NCBI RefSeq assembly: GCF_007741515.1 | Contig: NZ_CP036263.1 | Coordinates: 2,791,501 to 2,855,500 of the forward strand | Length of the DNA: 64,000 bases | DNA from: Adhaeretor mobilis | GTDB taxonomy: Bacteria > Planctomycetota > Planctomycetia > Pirellulales > Lacipirellulaceae | Reading direction: 5' to 3' | Shown: piece after piece, positions 17,138-27,977 of the stretch | How the letters are laid out: each line of letters starts with the position of its first letter | How positions within the stretch are numbered: the first letter of the stretch is position 1 | Notes under the pieces: model-generated | Databases searched by the model: none | The model's input: the letters and a program-made list of their open reading frames with translations, nothing else | What the model was told of the DNA's origin: nothing | Made by a program: the position numbers and the translations under genes

Positions 17138-20100
17138 CTACTTGACTTTAGAGGCAACCTGTCGCCGATGCAGTAGTTGTCCAGCTTTGTCACGGGCGGC
17201 CGCCAACTCGTCGAAGAAGGTATACGCGACGCTGTAGCACACGGGAATCACTAGTAGCGTGAGCACGGACGCAAACGCCAGGCCGAACACTACCGCCGCC
17301 GTCAGGGGCTGCCAGAATTCTGCTCCGCCGGAGATATTCAATAACAGAGGCAGCAGTCCGCCAATTGTCGTGACCGTGGTCAGTAGCACGGGCCGCAGGC
17401 GGTTTACTCCAGCTTCGATCAGAGAATCGTACACGTTCAAACCGCGTGCGCGGGCTTGGTTGGTGAAGTCGACCATCACGATGGCATCGTTCACAACGAT
17501 GCCGGTGAGGCTCACTAACCCGATGAAGGACGCCAGACTAAAGGGAAAGCCGCAAGCCCACATGCCGAGCACCACGCCGATGAAGCTCAAAGGCACGGTA
17601 ATCATAACGATCACGCCCTGCCGGAAGCTATTGAACTGCCACACGAGAATTCCGTAAATCAAGACCACGCCAATAATCATGCTGTAAAGCAAGTAGCGGA
17701 AGTTCTTGTCGCGTTCCTCATTCTCTCCAGTGAACTTGGCTTTCACGCCTTCTGAGGGAGTGGTCGGGGTACCGAGGAACACGACCGAGTCTTTGCTGCT
17801 CGTCTCAAAGCCCAACTCGGGCAGAACTTCTTCGCGAAGAATCTTAAAGACGTCATCTGGCGTCGTGGAGTCAATCACGTCGCACTTTGCCACGACCGCT
17901 CGATCACGTTCGTAGCGATTGATGCTGAATAGGCTCGTGCCGTGCTTTACTTCGGCAAGACTAGCGAGCGAGGTCATCTGGCCCGAAGGCGTGGAGATCA
18001 TCACCCGTTCGAGCGTGTTCGAGTACTGCTGGAATTCGGGGGCCAACTGTACGCGTAGCGTAATGTCCTCGTCATCGAGCGTGAGCTGAATCTGCTGATC
18101 GCCCGCAATAGCCAATTGCACGGCCCGGGCGATCATTGCATCGGTGAGACCTTCATACAAACCGACCACGCCCGGTTTTGGTTCAATCAGCAATTCCGGA
18201 TTGTCGGGTCGATAGTCCGTGCTGGCATCGACCGTGCCTCGAACTTTGGCTAGTCGCTGAGAAATTAGCTGCCCAAGTTCTCCTAACCGCTCTAGGTTTT
18301 TCCCCGTCAATCGTACCGCGACATCGGCGCCACCGGGTGGGCCGTCTTCGACTTCCTGGATGGAAATCTTCATGCCTGGTAACGGGCGAATATTGCGGCG
18401 CAAGTCAGCAATCACTTCTTGCTCGTGGACGTCGCGGTCTAACGGAGAGAGCATCTCGACCATGATCTCTGCGAATTCCGGACCACTGGCCGCATCGTCG
18501 TCCACACGTACTGCCATGCCGCCGGAGGAGCCTACTGCCGATACGTAATGCTTGACGACGCCACGTTCCTGCCACTTACGTAGCGGCCTGATGACTACTT
18601 CCGACGCGGCCAGAGTCTCTTCAATGCTATAGCCCAGGGGCAGTTCGTATTTGATGGTGAACATCCCGCGGTCGCTGGTCGGGAAGAAGATAAATCCCAA
18701 CGAGCCAATCAGCTTGCCGGCACCAGCAATTGCTAGGAAACAGCACAGCAAGACTGCCGCGCGGTTGGCCAATGACATTCGCAGCAATCTTAGGTAGATG
18801 CGGGTGCCTGGACCCAACTTGGGGCGGATCTTCAGCTTGTCGGTGGCCAAGTCGCCCCTCTTCTCGGCAACTTTGGGGTCTGTAGCTATCGGCTCGGGAG
18901 CTTCGGGCTCGTGCTTGCGATACCAGCGGGCGGCCAGCGTGGGGATGATGAAGTGATCCACCATCACTGAACCCAGCAATGCAACACTAACCACTTTCGG
19001 CATGACGCCCATGAAGTCGCCCATGATGCCGGGCACTAATAACATGGGGCCGAACGCCGCTATTGTCGTGAGATCCGCCGCTATGACCGGCAGGCCTACT
19101 TCTTCAATGCCCACCTTCGCGGCGTCGATCGGCTGCTCGCCACGCTCGATGTGGCGATGAATATTCTCCGCCACGATAATTGCGCCATCGACTACCATTC
19201 CCAGTACGAGAATGAAGCTGAAGACCACCATGCCTGAGACCGGGATGCCGCTGGCGTAGAGAAACACCAGAGCCACAGCCGTGCTGAAGGGAATGGCCAA
19301 CAATACGAGAATCGAAATCCGCAGGCCCATCGACCACGCAAGAATCACCAGCACGAGCATGGCACCAAAGATAGCGCTAGAGCCCAACACACGGAACATC
19401 ACCCAAATCTCTTTGGATGAGTCGCGGCTGGTGGCGAAATCGATATCAGGGTACTGTTTGCGCAAATCGTCGACGACCGAGTTAATCCCGCGAGCTGCCC
19501 CAAGCGTGTTGATGTCCGATTCTTTGTAGATGATGATTGTGGCACATTCACGCCCATCGATTTGTGAGAAGCTCTTGATACGCCGATTTGTGTCGATCAC
19601 CTCGGCCACATCATCGACCTTAATGGCACGCCCGCCAACGTTGCTAACGATTGCTTCACGAATATCCTTCACACCACGAAACTTCGCTTCGACGCGGACC
19701 GTACGGTCGAACTGTGCCGAATCAAGAGCACCGGCAGGAATCTTTGCATTAAAAGCCCGCAGCGATTGCCAGAGCTGCTCGAGACTCAAACCGTATTCGG
19801 CCAGCAGGTCGGGGTTTGCGTTCACGTGAATCTCACGCTCTCTGCCGCCGAATATCTGCGTATTAGCAATCCCTTCGACGTCTGCCTTAAATCGCTCTTC
19901 GACATCCTCAGCAATTTGCTTGAGAGCCCGATCGTCGAACCCCTCAGGTCCGGTGAGCGTCACAAGCATCAGCGGTATGTTTTCGAAGTCGATCTTGCTC
20001 ACGACCGGTTGAACTTCGCGCCCTAGAGGCAATTCGTTACGAATGCGATCGACGAGGTCCTTCACCTCGCGACGCGCATCGTCAGGGTCCACACCATCGA

Positions 20101-20386
20101 GAAAAATGACCTGCGTGATGCATGCCCCGCGCATGCTGGTCGAAGCGATGAAGTCGACGCTTTGCAACTCGCCAAGCACATCTTCCACCTTGCGGGCGAT
20201 CTCGTTCTCCGATTCGCTGGGCAGGGCGTCGGGGTAGGGGATTGCGACAAGTACGACTGCCTTAGTAATCGCCGGATTATTCTGGACGGGTGTGAAAGTC
20301 GCAGAGTAGAACGCCAGCAGCATGGTGAGCAGTGTCAGGACGAGCACGACTCGTGGATGATCGATGGCTTGTGAGCTGAGCTTCAC
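17138..20386 (-). CDS. RND efflux transporter permease (AcrB/HAE1 type)
   Basis: Inner-membrane proton-driven pump of a tripartite efflux system. The 1082-residue protein has the expected 12 helices and two large periplasmic domains. Helix 1 is [20 protein letters not shown]; the proton-relay region of helix 4 appears as [17 protein letters not shown], with one of the usual two aspartates present; the second half shows [20 protein letters not shown]. The partner adaptor gene ends 55 bp upstream, so the two form an operon. No TolC-type outer-membrane gene is adjacent. The substrate cannot be predicted. Confidence 0.92.
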   Translation of the reverse strand: MKLSSQAIDHPRVVLVLTLLTMLLAFYSATFTPVQNNPAITKAVVLVAIPYPDALPSESENEIARKVEDVLGELQSVDFIASTSMRGACITQVIFLDGVDPDDARREVKDLVDRIRNELPLGREVQPVVSKIDFENIPLMLVTLTGPEGFDDRALKQIAEDVEERFKADVEGIANTQIFGGREREIHVNANPDLLAEYGLSLEQLWQSLRAFNAKIPAGALDSAQFDRTVRVEAKFRGVKDIREAIVSNVGGRAIKVDDVAEVIDTNRRIKSFSQIDGRECATIIIYKESDINTLGAARGINSVVDDLRKQYPDIDFATSRDSSKEIWVMFRVLGSSAIFGAMLVLVILAWSMGLRISILVLLAIPFSTAVALVFLYASGIPVSGMVVFSFILVLGMVVDGAIIVAENIHRHIERGEQPIDAAKVGIEEVGLPVIAADLTTIAAFGPMLLVPGIMGDFMGVMPKVVSVALLGSVMVDHFIIPTLAARWYRKHEPEAPEPIATDPKVAEKRGDLATDKLKIRPKLGPGTRIYLRLLRMSLANRAAVLLCCFLAIAGAGKLIGSLGFIFFPTSDRGMFTIKYELPLGYSIEETLAASEVVIRPLRKWQERGVVKHYVSAVGSSGGMAVRVDDDAASGPEFAEIMVEMLSPLDRDVHEQEVIADLRRNIRPLPGMKISIQEVEDGPPGGADVAVRLTGKNLERLGELGQLISQRLAKVRGTVDASTDYRPDNPELLIEPKPGVVGLYEGLTDAMIARAVQLAIAGDQQIQLTLDDEDITLRVQLAPEFQQYSNTLERVMISTPSGQMTSLASLAEVKHGTSLFSINRYERDRAVVAKCDVIDSTTPDDVFKILREEVLPELGFETSSKDSVVFLGTPTTPSEGVKAKFTGENEERDKNFRYLLYSMIIGVVLIYGILVWQFNSFRQGVIVMITVPLSFIGVVLGMWACGFPFSLASFIGLVSLTGIVVNDAIVMVDFTNQARARGLNVYDSLIEAGVNRLRPVLLTTVTTIGGLLPLLLNISGGAEFWQPLTAAVVFGLAFASVLTLLVIPVCYSVAYTFFDELAAARDKAGQLLHRRQVASKVK

Positions 20387-20440
20387 GTTGTATCCAGTTC
20401 TCAGAATGCCACAGTGGACATTCCCTACAGTTGGTCGAGG

Positions 20441-21745
20441 TTACGGCTGAGCAGTCGCATGGGCAGTCGATACACCAGAATTCGTCTGGGGTATTGTGAG
20501 ACCACCAGTGATACGCACGAGCTGTCCCGTCGAGAGGCGATGCTGGCCACGCGTAATGACTGCCGAAAGCGGGCGATCGATCGCTTCAGCGGGGACGACC
20601 ACGTACTCGCCTTGATCGACCCAGCTGGGGATATTTACTTTCAAAGCGCGATAAGCATCTACCTCACCCATCGACCAATAAAGCATTTCCAGCTCGGTCG
20701 GTTCTTGCTGAACGGTAAACAAGTAAGCACGATCCTGACGAAAGATGACCGCCGCGGCCGGAATGCGATAGCCCTCTACACGATCCACCACGAGCTTTGC
20801 CGTAGCAACCATGCCGGGGCGGAGAAGTCCTTCTGGATTGGGAATACGCACCTCCACATCGAATAGGCTCGTGCGTGGGTCGGCAACTTCGGCAATGTGG
20901 TACACTTCGCCATCGACTCTCGGCCAGGGGTGGCCAAACGTGTCGCTCCCCTCCAATTCCACATGGACGCGGAATGTGCGATCTTCTTCGCTGGCAGATT
21001 CGCTTGCGCTACGACTTTCGATTGCCCTTTGCCGAGCTTCCAACTCGCGGATACGCGACTCGGGAACACTCAGCACTAGCAGCACATCGTCGTTCTCAAC
21101 CAACTCGAAGGCCATCTGCTGCATCGTTACCGTTTCGCCCGCATTCACCATGCGTTTGGAAATGGTGGCATCGACCGGCGATTTGAGTGTCGCGTCTTCG
21201 AGTGCCTTACTTGCGACTTCTAGTTGCGAGCGAGCCATCGCTTGATCCGTCACTAGACGCTGCAGTTGAGATTCTGTCATCGCCATGGGGCTAGAATTGC
21301 GGATCCGCTGAGCACGCTTCAAATCGGAAGCTGCCTGTTCCACGCGCGCCACTGCCTCGCCACGCTGAGCGCGAAATACGCGATCGTCGAGCACCGCCAG
21401 CACTTGGCCCGCGGAGACACGATCACCTTCGTCCAACGATTCACCGGTCGTGTTCTCACCCAAACTGATCACCCGACCGGGCGACTCGAAGCCGATGGAA
21501 TAGGTTTCCCACGGGCGAATTTTACCAGCGTAGGTCGCGGTGACCTCGCAGAGTTCGTTCTCAATGGTCTGGATCGAAACGGGGGCCTTTGGCGCGTTGG
21601 CCGTGGGCAACGCCCTGACTTGTGGCGGCTTCTCTTGCGGACCAAAGCTGCCGCGGCTGCTCATCCGCACCATGACCCATCCCGCGCAGATCGTGAGGAC
21701 AATCAGCACCGCGTAATGCAGAAGTTTTTCAGTGAGGCGTTTCAT
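20441..21745 (-). CDS. RND efflux periplasmic adaptor (HlyD/MFP family)
   Basis: Adaptor bridging the RND pump and an outer-membrane channel. The frame opens at 21832, but the ATG at 21745 gives MKRLTEKLLHYAVLIVLTIC, a membrane-anchor signal, so it is preferred (434 residues). Typical order: beta-barrel/lipoyl half (ATYAGKIRPWETYSIGFESP, GDRVSAGQVLAVLDDRVFRA), a hairpin of about 80 residues rich in Ala/Glu/Arg, the second lipoyl half (ALEDATLKSPVDATISKRMV), and a membrane-proximal domain. It is the first gene of the two-gene efflux operon. Confidence 0.9.
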   Translation of the reverse strand: MKRLTEKLLHYAVLIVLTICAGWVMVRMSSRGSFGPQEKPPQVRALPTANAPKAPVSIQTIENELCEVTATYAGKIRPWETYSIGFESPGRVISLGENTTGESLDEGDRVSAGQVLAVLDDRVFRAQRGEAVARVEQAASDLKRAQRIRNSSPMAMTESQLQRLVTDQAMARSQLEVASKALEDATLKSPVDATISKRMVNAGETVTMQQMAFELVENDDVLLVLSVPESRIRELEARQRAIESRSASESASEEDRTFRVHVELEGSDTFGHPWPRVDGEVYHIAEVADPRTSLFDVEVRIPNPEGLLRPGMVATAKLVVDRVEGYRIPAAAVIFRQDRAYLFTVQQEPTELEMLYWSMGEVDAYRALKVNIPSWVDQGEYVVVPAEAIDRPLSAVITRGQHRLSTGQLVRITGGLTIPQTNSGVSTAHATAQP

Positions 21746-21881
21746 AACAGGCGGAGTTGAAGATTGGCGGGGCTGTTTGGCGGGGCTAATCGCGGTCCGG
21801 TCAGAGTGGGCGTGCGGGAGGCGATTAATCAATCATAAATGGCGGCACCCGCATCGACAATGCAAATAGCAAACCCATCGT

Positions 21882-22583
21882 TCAAAGCTCTAGCCCCTCA
21901 AACAAAGCTGAGCCAATTCGCACCAATGTTGCTCCCTCAGCAATGCCCGCCTCAAAGTCACCCGTCATTCCCATGGAAAGTTCACTCAAAGGCAGTTCTT
22001 CACTGGCTAGGGAGTCACGCAATTCCCGTAGGACAGCAAAGTTCTTGCGTGCCTGGGATTGACCCCCAGAGCGAGAAGCCATGGTCATCAAGCCTCGGAC
22101 CTCAGCCTGAGGGTAGTCGTTTAGTTGATCCAACAAGCTACTCAGCGCATCCGGAGTGAGCCCGTGCTTCTCCGCCTCGCCAGACGTGTTCACTTCGAGC
22201 AGCACGTGGCAGTTTTTTCCAGTTTGCTCCGCGGCACTGTTGATAGCTTTGAGTAATCGCGGACTGTCCACGCTATGGATCAACTCCGCACATTCGACCG
22301 TTCGAGCGACTTTGTTACGCTGCAAATGGCCAATCAAGTGCCAGCGAGCATCTGTTAGCTGCTCTGCCTCGCACTTTTCCCATAACTGCTGAGGACGACT
22401 CTCGCCAAGTAGCGTTGCACCTGCGGCAAGCAGTGCAGCAGATTCAGGCACACCGACATACTTCGTAACGGCAACGATGGAGACCTCGTTGGGATCTCGC
22501 CCAGCACTCTGAACGGCGGCGGCTACGCGTTCGACGATTCGTCGCCAGTTATCAGCAATCAGTTGCCCTGTGGCTTCTTCCAT
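21882..22583 (-). CDS. YggS/PLPBP family pyridoxal-phosphate homeostasis protein
   Basis: The 233-residue protein is a single-domain fold-III PLP protein of the YggS/PROSC family, which carries PLP and helps B6 homeostasis without known catalysis. The PLP lysine lies in VSIVAVTKYVG; other family blocks are LLGESRPQQLWEKCE, WHLIGHLQRNKVARTVE, HVLLEVNTSGEAEKHGL, RGLMTMASRS and SELSMGMTGDFEAGIAEGAT (phosphate-binding). It begins 35 bp after the end of the heparinase-like gene and is probably co-transcribed with it. Confidence 0.93.
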   Translation of the reverse strand: MEEATGQLIADNWRRIVERVAAAVQSAGRDPNEVSIVAVTKYVGVPESAALLAAGATLLGESRPQQLWEKCEAEQLTDARWHLIGHLQRNKVARTVECAELIHSVDSPRLLKAINSAAEQTGKNCHVLLEVNTSGEAEKHGLTPDALSSLLDQLNDYPQAEVRGLMTMASRSGGQSQARKNFAVLRELRDSLASEELPLSELSMGMTGDFEAGIAEGATLVRIGSALFEGLEL

Positions 22584-22618
22584 AGTATTGCCAGCGGCCT
22601 ATCATTCGCGGCCTGCCC

Positions 22619-24514
22619 TTAGCGTCCTTCAATTTCAATGAGCTCTTCGGTTTCACCTTCAGGCGAGAGGAACCGTGCCACGAAGAATTCCGAAGAAACA
22701 TTTTGGCCCAGGAACGTGCGGTTTGCCGGATTAGTGAGCGAGCGGTATGCAACCCATTGGTCCTTGCCGCATTGAACTCGAAAGGCGGCCGCGGTGTCGT
22801 GATTGACAATCTCTAGTGACTGGGCAACGGTAAGTTGTCGCCATGTGCATGGTTTCTTCACGCGGCGAGGACTCAGGTCGATGAACATCGGCACACAGAC
22901 GGCGTTGCCCAGTTGTTGGTGGCGTAGTGTGAGCCGGTTGTCTTGATCGCCTTCTCCCTCGACCGTGAGCGTGCCGACTCGCGGATCAACGCGCCATTCT
23001 GGCAACGATGCGGGTATGATCCTCGCCAATAGCTTCTTCTCATCGACGAGGAGTCCTTCACGCGTTTCGTTCTCGGCGCGGAATGCTATGCCTTTCGCCA
23101 GCGGTAAGCTCCAGGTGTGCGTGAGTTGCTCCGCACGCGGCCGAATCAAATTATCCGTCAACAGGAGGAAGCCATCGTTGCGAGCCAGCAGGATTTGCCG
23201 TTCGAGCGTACCCCCGCCGGCAAGCTCGCAGGAGAGCTCCAGGTAATCGCACTCATCGTCGCTGAACCAGCAGGCTTCTTCCCAGGAACCTTCGATCCGT
23301 AGGGCGGTACCGTCCGCTTCCGCGGCAAGATCCCAGTTGCCTGAGAACAACTGGCGACCGCCTGCATTGACCTCCAAGCGGATCGCGTCGGAAGAGAAAT
23401 CGACGCCCACGCGGGCCGACTTGCGAGACCAATCGCATCGCAAGATCGCCAGTCCGGCCCATTCACAGTGGTCTGCCGACTCAGGTTGTGCGGGGTTGGC
23501 AACGCTTTTCTTTCGCGAGTAGAGTTTATTGCTTAGCGATTCGGCAGCCGCAGCACGATCGGCCGCGTCACCAGCAAGATCGAGCATCGCCGCTACGAAA
23601 TCGCTATCCCAAGCAGCATCGCCCGGTCCGCCGAACACTTGGGTACCGTCAGCTCTCGTCCAACGGAGAGCCTGTGTGACACCCCACGCATATTGAGCAG
23701 CCGCTTCAGCAGACCAAGCACTTTTCTTGAACTTCTCACCCATGATCGCGCAGCGAGTCCAGCTTGCAAGCAGCGGTCGCCACACGCTGAGCACGGTACC
23801 GTGGCACTGTCCCTCGCCGTTGAGCAAGTCATCGAGGCAGGCCGTCAGTCGCGTTCTTGCTTCGTTGCGTAACGCGTGCAGCGGCTTCATTTCAGGGAAC
23901 AGCAAGGCCAAGGTCAACGGCAGTTCGCCGGAGATTAGTTGTTGAGCGAGTGTCGTCTCCGGAGGCAGGTCGAGATCAATCTGCCAATTGGCTGCGGCCT
24001 GGGCTGTTTCGTACAGAGCGTCGAGCGCTCGCCACCACATGATTCCATCAAGCATCGAAGCGAGATGTGGTAGCAGCTGAGCAACCGCCAAAACCGACAG
24101 TGCCGAATCGCGATTTTGCGGAAGCTCATGAAAACCAGCGAGCCATTTTTCAACGAGTCCTGCGACACTTCGCAGCCTCTTCTCTTTCGAATTGCCTTTA
24201 CCAACAGCTAACACGTGATCGGCAGCAGCGAGCAACTCTTGGCAAGGTTTGCTCAGTTGTGTCCGCTTGATGCCCCAGCCGAGTGCGCTCTGAGTTAACG
24301 GGACCCGCGCCAGCTTATGAGCGCTGACGGCCTTTCGAGACGCCAAGTATTTCAGCCAGGTCGAGCCCGCAGCCTCTAGCGATTTGTTCGCCGACTTGGG
24401 TGCGCTGGATCGCCAAAAATTGGCTTTGCCGGCACTGGCTAACAGCCCTGGCCTGTCTTGGGGCTCTGAGGCATCAAACATCGAGTTGTTGGGTGGTAGG
24501 AGGGTTTGCGACAT
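22619..24514 (-). CDS. Heparinase II/III-like protein
   Basis: The 631-residue protein has an alpha-helical first half (residues about 60-330, like an alpha/alpha toroid) and a beta-sandwich second half (from about 350: CEWAGLAILRCDWSRKSARV, LEVNAGGRQLFSGNWDLAAE, LSCELAGGGTLERQILLARN). This architecture resembles heparinase II/III-type polysaccharide lyases. No signal peptide is seen and I cannot point to the catalytic Tyr/His pair, so enzymatic activity is not shown. It precedes the YggS gene in a likely operon. Confidence 0.5.
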   Translation of the reverse strand: MSQTLLPPNNSMFDASEPQDRPGLLASAGKANFWRSSAPKSANKSLEAAGSTWLKYLASRKAVSAHKLARVPLTQSALGWGIKRTQLSKPCQELLAAADHVLAVGKGNSKEKRLRSVAGLVEKWLAGFHELPQNRDSALSVLAVAQLLPHLASMLDGIMWWRALDALYETAQAAANWQIDLDLPPETTLAQQLISGELPLTLALLFPEMKPLHALRNEARTRLTACLDDLLNGEGQCHGTVLSVWRPLLASWTRCAIMGEKFKKSAWSAEAAAQYAWGVTQALRWTRADGTQVFGGPGDAAWDSDFVAAMLDLAGDAADRAAAAESLSNKLYSRKKSVANPAQPESADHCEWAGLAILRCDWSRKSARVGVDFSSDAIRLEVNAGGRQLFSGNWDLAAEADGTALRIEGSWEEACWFSDDECDYLELSCELAGGGTLERQILLARNDGFLLLTDNLIRPRAEQLTHTWSLPLAKGIAFRAENETREGLLVDEKKLLARIIPASLPEWRVDPRVGTLTVEGEGDQDNRLTLRHQQLGNAVCVPMFIDLSPRRVKKPCTWRQLTVAQSLEIVNHDTAAAFRVQCGKDQWVAYRSLTNPANRTFLGQNVSSEFFVARFLSPEGETEELIEIEGR

Positions 24515-24733
24515 GTGTTTCTGGTCGAAGCTTAGGAATCAATAAGGTGGCGTCGTTAAGGAAACGGGCAGTCCCTCACTATCTGGGCCAGTAGTCTAGG
24601 GCCCAGAATTCTAGAATGAAACGGGACCCAATTCTACAGGGGCAAAACTGGCAAGACTTCCGCTATAATAACCTTCCGCAATAGGCCACTGGAAGCCATT
24701 GCTTGAGCTGAAAAACTTTGAGCAGGTAACCTC

Positions 24734-25615
24734 ATGATACCAAAACGGATTCTAGAAGTACTTACAGTTATTGGAGTTTCTGCTCAGGCGATTAGTTTCA
24801 GCCCTCCCGCTCTGCTGCTGGCAGCAGAGCAGGAGGGCCCCTTTGGAGTCCAGTTCGACGAGCGTGGTCCCAAGGACCCTCTGCTGGATGCGCTCGACAA
24901 CATGCCTGCGGAGCGACCTCATTTGCCGCCCCCCGAAGGTGCCATCCGTTTAACGCCACCGACTGCCGCAGATCGAATTTGGATCGACAAGGCAAAGCAG
25001 CAGCTGATCGTGGATGGCTATGTCACGCTCCAGGAGGGCTATCTGGAGATGTTCGCCTGTCCTGTTGGCACCAAGGAGCACGAATCAGTCGTGGCAGTCG
25101 AGTCGCGGGCGTTCATCATTCACACGGGCCTGTTAGCCTTGGGGGCAAAGCCCGGCAACACGGCTATCTTCATGCCGCAACTGCGGCCCGTGTTGGCTTA
25201 CGATTTCTTTTTCTCAGACCTCGTAACTCGATTTACCACACCGGACTTCTTTCCACCAACAGGAACGGAAATCGAGGTCAGCGTCCAATGGCGAGATCAG
25301 CAAGGTCAATGGCAGCACGCTCGGGCACAAGATTGGGTCCTCGACGGCACTACCGAGAAACCCATGACACAGCCCTGGGTATTTGCAGGTAGCGGCTTCT
25401 GGCTCGATGAAAGAACCGGTAAGGAGCATTACCTGGCTGAATCGGGTGATCTGATTTGCGTTAGCAACTTCAGCACAGCCATGCTGGACATTCCCATCGA
25501 AAGCAGCAACACCAACGACGGGCTTATCTTCCAGGCTAATAAGGCTTTGATCCCACCAATCGGTACGCCGGTTCAGGTTGTTCTCAGGCCGTTAGTGAAA
25601 AAGGCAGCCGAGTAG
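24734..25615 (+). CDS. Secreted YdjY domain-containing protein
   Basis: The 293-residue protein has a signal peptide (VIGVSAQAISFSPPALLLAA, cut near residue 30) followed by a YdjY-type domain: RIWIDKAKQQLIVDGYVTLQ, YLEMFACPVGTKEHESVVAV and IIHTGLLALGAKPGN are the blocks I recognise. The family is common in planctomycetes and of unknown function. An exported or periplasmic location is likely. It is convergent with the PQQ-propeller gene. Confidence 0.72.
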   Translation: MIPKRILEVLTVIGVSAQAISFSPPALLLAAEQEGPFGVQFDERGPKDPLLDALDNMPAERPHLPPPEGAIRLTPPTAADRIWIDKAKQQLIVDGYVTLQEGYLEMFACPVGTKEHESVVAVESRAFIIHTGLLALGAKPGNTAIFMPQLRPVLAYDFFFSDLVTRFTTPDFFPPTGTEIEVSVQWRDQQGQWQHARAQDWVLDGTTEKPMTQPWVFAGSGFWLDERTGKEHYLAESGDLICVSNFSTAMLDIPIESSNTNDGLIFQANKALIPPIGTPVQVVLRPLVKKAAE

Positions 25616-25684
25616 AACGAGGACTAGGTATTCTATTGGGCGCCTAGGAGGAAGGAGATCCAGACGAACAGTGTTGAGTTCGCT

Positions 25685-26959
25685 CTAATTTCGGACTAAA
25701 TCTGCACCCTGTGTGGATACGTCGAACGAATAGAGCAGATCTTGATCGCGTAGGTACATCCGTCCGTTGCTCACGACCGGTTGAGTCCAGATGCGGCCCT
25801 TTTTCTTGCGAAGCTCGCTCAAGGGAGCGAGCGTGAATCGACCGTGCTCTTTCCAACCTTCTGGTGAAGGTTCAACGAGCGCGGCAATTCCCTCGTCCTT
25901 GGTAATGCAGTAAAGTCTGCCATCCGCGTAAGTGACGGAGCCCTTGCCGAGTGCCTCGCGTTCCCTCCAGGCGGCCTTACCGCTGGAGAACTCTTGGCAA
26001 ACCCAGCCTACCTTGTCTGAATGACCGTAGAGGTGATCCCTGACGAGCACCACGCTGCCGTGATGGTTTTTCATGACCTTGTTGTCGTAGACAACTTCTA
26101 CGTTGTACTGGTCGTCGATCGAAACGAGCTTGCTACCCACTCCGTAGCCGCTGCTGAAGTACACATAGTCGTCTTTGATAATGGGCGTCGGAATCACGGC
26201 TACGCGCCCGGGCCAGGGCGTTTTCCACAGTAATTGACCGGTTGCTGCATCCACTCCAACGCCCTTGTCGACGAGCAACTGAACGAGTTCCGACTTGCCA
26301 TTGCGCTCGGTAGCCATTACTGAAGCGTAGTGCGCGCCACTGGTTAGCTCTTTACTCTGCCAAACTAGATCGCCGTTGGTGCGGTTGATCGCCACAATCG
26401 CACCTTGCTTGCCCCCCGGAGTTACGATTACGTGGTCGCCGTGAATCAGTGGCGATTCGCTGTAACCCCAAGTCGGCGTCTTGCCGCCAAGCTCCTGCAT
26501 TGATTTCCGCCAGGCGATCTTACCCGTCTTAGCATCCGCGCAAATCAAAGTCCCTTGGCCGCCCATCGCATAGACTTGCCCCTCGTGAACTGTGGGCGTG
26601 CCGCGCGGACCGTTGCCCCAATCATTCTCGTACTCGTCGCCGATATCGGCAAACCAGCGTTCCTCACCAGTCTTCGCGTCCAGTGCTAGTAGCTTCTCCG
26701 TCCCCTCGCGAGAGCCCAAGAGGTAAATCCAGTCGCCCACGACGGCAGGCCCGGAGTAACCGATACCGCAGTTCTTTGAGACCCATACCTGAGGTGGACC
26801 GTCAGCGGGCCATTCTTGTAGAAGCCCCGTCTCCCGAGACAGCCCATCGCGACTAGGCCCGCGCCATTGCGGCCAATCCTCTGCTTGAAGATTTGCCGCC
26901 GAAACCAACAAGTAAACAACGCAAGGCACCAAGGCCTTGCCTAAATGGGATAACGACAT
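25685..26959 (-). CDS. Exported PQQ-binding-like beta-propeller protein
   Basis: The 424-residue protein has a signal peptide (GKALVPCVVYLLVSAANLQA) and starts its mature part with EDWPQWRGPSRDGLSRETGL, the hallmark of planctomycete outer-membrane-biogenesis/quinoprotein-like propellers. Blade motifs repeat: AKTGEERWFAD, AKTGKIAWRK, RTNGDLVWQSKE, AATGQLLWKTPWPG. Such proteins are beta-propellers; whether this one binds PQQ or acts as a scaffold or enzyme is unknown. It is a single gene. Confidence 0.82.
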   Translation of the reverse strand: MSLSHLGKALVPCVVYLLVSAANLQAEDWPQWRGPSRDGLSRETGLLQEWPADGPPQVWVSKNCGIGYSGPAVVGDWIYLLGSREGTEKLLALDAKTGEERWFADIGDEYENDWGNGPRGTPTVHEGQVYAMGGQGTLICADAKTGKIAWRKSMQELGGKTPTWGYSESPLIHGDHVIVTPGGKQGAIVAINRTNGDLVWQSKELTSGAHYASVMATERNGKSELVQLLVDKGVGVDAATGQLLWKTPWPGRVAVIPTPIIKDDYVYFSSGYGVGSKLVSIDDQYNVEVVYDNKVMKNHHGSVVLVRDHLYGHSDKVGWVCQEFSSGKAAWREREALGKGSVTYADGRLYCITKDEGIAALVEPSPEGWKEHGRFTLAPLSELRKKKGRIWTQPVVSNGRMYLRDQDLLYSFDVSTQGADLVRN

Positions 26960-27087
26960 GGATACCCGACTCCTGTGATCCGATGTTTTCTCCTCAGCCG
27001 TGAAGAGATTTCACGCACTCGGAGAGATCACAGATTAGCACGATTCCATCACTGGCCGCAACGCTAGCAGCCTGTAGGTAGTCTAGA

Positions 27088-27972
27088 TTACTCTTCGTCC
27101 TGAACTGTCGCGTCCTCAGGAACTCCCAGGAAGTAGATCGTTTGCGGCCCCGTTTGCGGGTAGGAGAATTTTACGGAGCGACTCGCTTTGTCGGAAGCAA
27201 TCTCACAGGACAAAGGTAAATGGTTTGACGGATTGAGTAGCAGCTTGATTTGGCAAGTGTCGTGAGGTGGGCTGAGTTGCTGGATCTTCACATTCAATTC
27301 CAGGCGACGCCTGCCTTGCCTGTCTTTGAGTTCTCTTGAGGTTTCGGAAATGACGACGACGTCGCCCGACAGCGATTCAGCAGGAAGGATCGCCGAGAGC
27401 AGCTGGGCCTGGATATTCCAGTCCTTCACAGTAGAAAGCTTATTGATCGTGACTTTCTTACTTCGTGGAGAGTAATTGCTCAAGCGGCCTAAGGAGAATT
27501 CGCGATAGAGCGTTCCCCGCACGCTTTGCTCAGCAGAAATGCGTTGCTGGTTGGATATCCAAAATCGCGATGCGCCTTTTTCGTTTGACTGCGCTTCGAC
27601 CCACTGCTGGTCCTCAACCGCTTCTAGCATCGCCATCCACTGCTGCGGCTCTTTGTTCTTCGGGAGGAAGATGAACGCCGCCACCAAAATGGAAGCAGCG
27701 AGTCCTGCTACTAGGGAGAGTCCTTTCCGCAGTGAGGTTCTCGGACCCGTTGAAGTCCTCGCTCTTGGGGTTTTCGCAGCAGTAACAGAACTAAGGGAGC
27801 GCGATTCCCTGAGGGTACGGTCTTCGAAAGCGCGGCCGAGTCTCGTGCCGAGCGAATTCACAAACTCTTCACGCAAGGGCGGCGCGTCATGTACCTCTTG
27901 CAAGTCACGCTGCAAGGCCATCTCTTGAAAGCCGTTCAGATCGTCTGTGCCAGTGGAGTGTTTGTTGGTCAT
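27088..27972 (-). CDS. Membrane anti-sigma-like protein
   Basis: The ATG at 27972 lies five bases after the sigma-factor stop; a TTG at 27981 overlapping that stop is an alternative. The 294-residue product has a cytoplasmic N-terminus (about 80 residues), one membrane helix at about 85-104 (SLVAGLAASILVAAFIFLPK) and a periplasmic domain of about 190 residues with LolA/RseB-like beta character (MAMLEAVEDQQWVEAQSNEK, WNIQAQLLSAILPAESLSGD). This topology and the position after an ECF sigma gene point to an anti-sigma factor. No zinc-binding HxxxCxxC is visible, so the assignment is contextual. Confidence 0.6.
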   Translation of the reverse strand: MTNKHSTGTDDLNGFQEMALQRDLQEVHDAPPLREEFVNSLGTRLGRAFEDRTLRESRSLSSVTAAKTPRARTSTGPRTSLRKGLSLVAGLAASILVAAFIFLPKNKEPQQWMAMLEAVEDQQWVEAQSNEKGASRFWISNQQRISAEQSVRGTLYREFSLGRLSNYSPRSKKVTINKLSTVKDWNIQAQLLSAILPAESLSGDVVVISETSRELKDRQGRRRLELNVKIQQLSPPHDTCQIKLLLNPSNHLPLSCEIASDKASRSVKFSYPQTGPQTIYFLGVPEDATVQDEE

Positions 27973-27977
27973 GATTC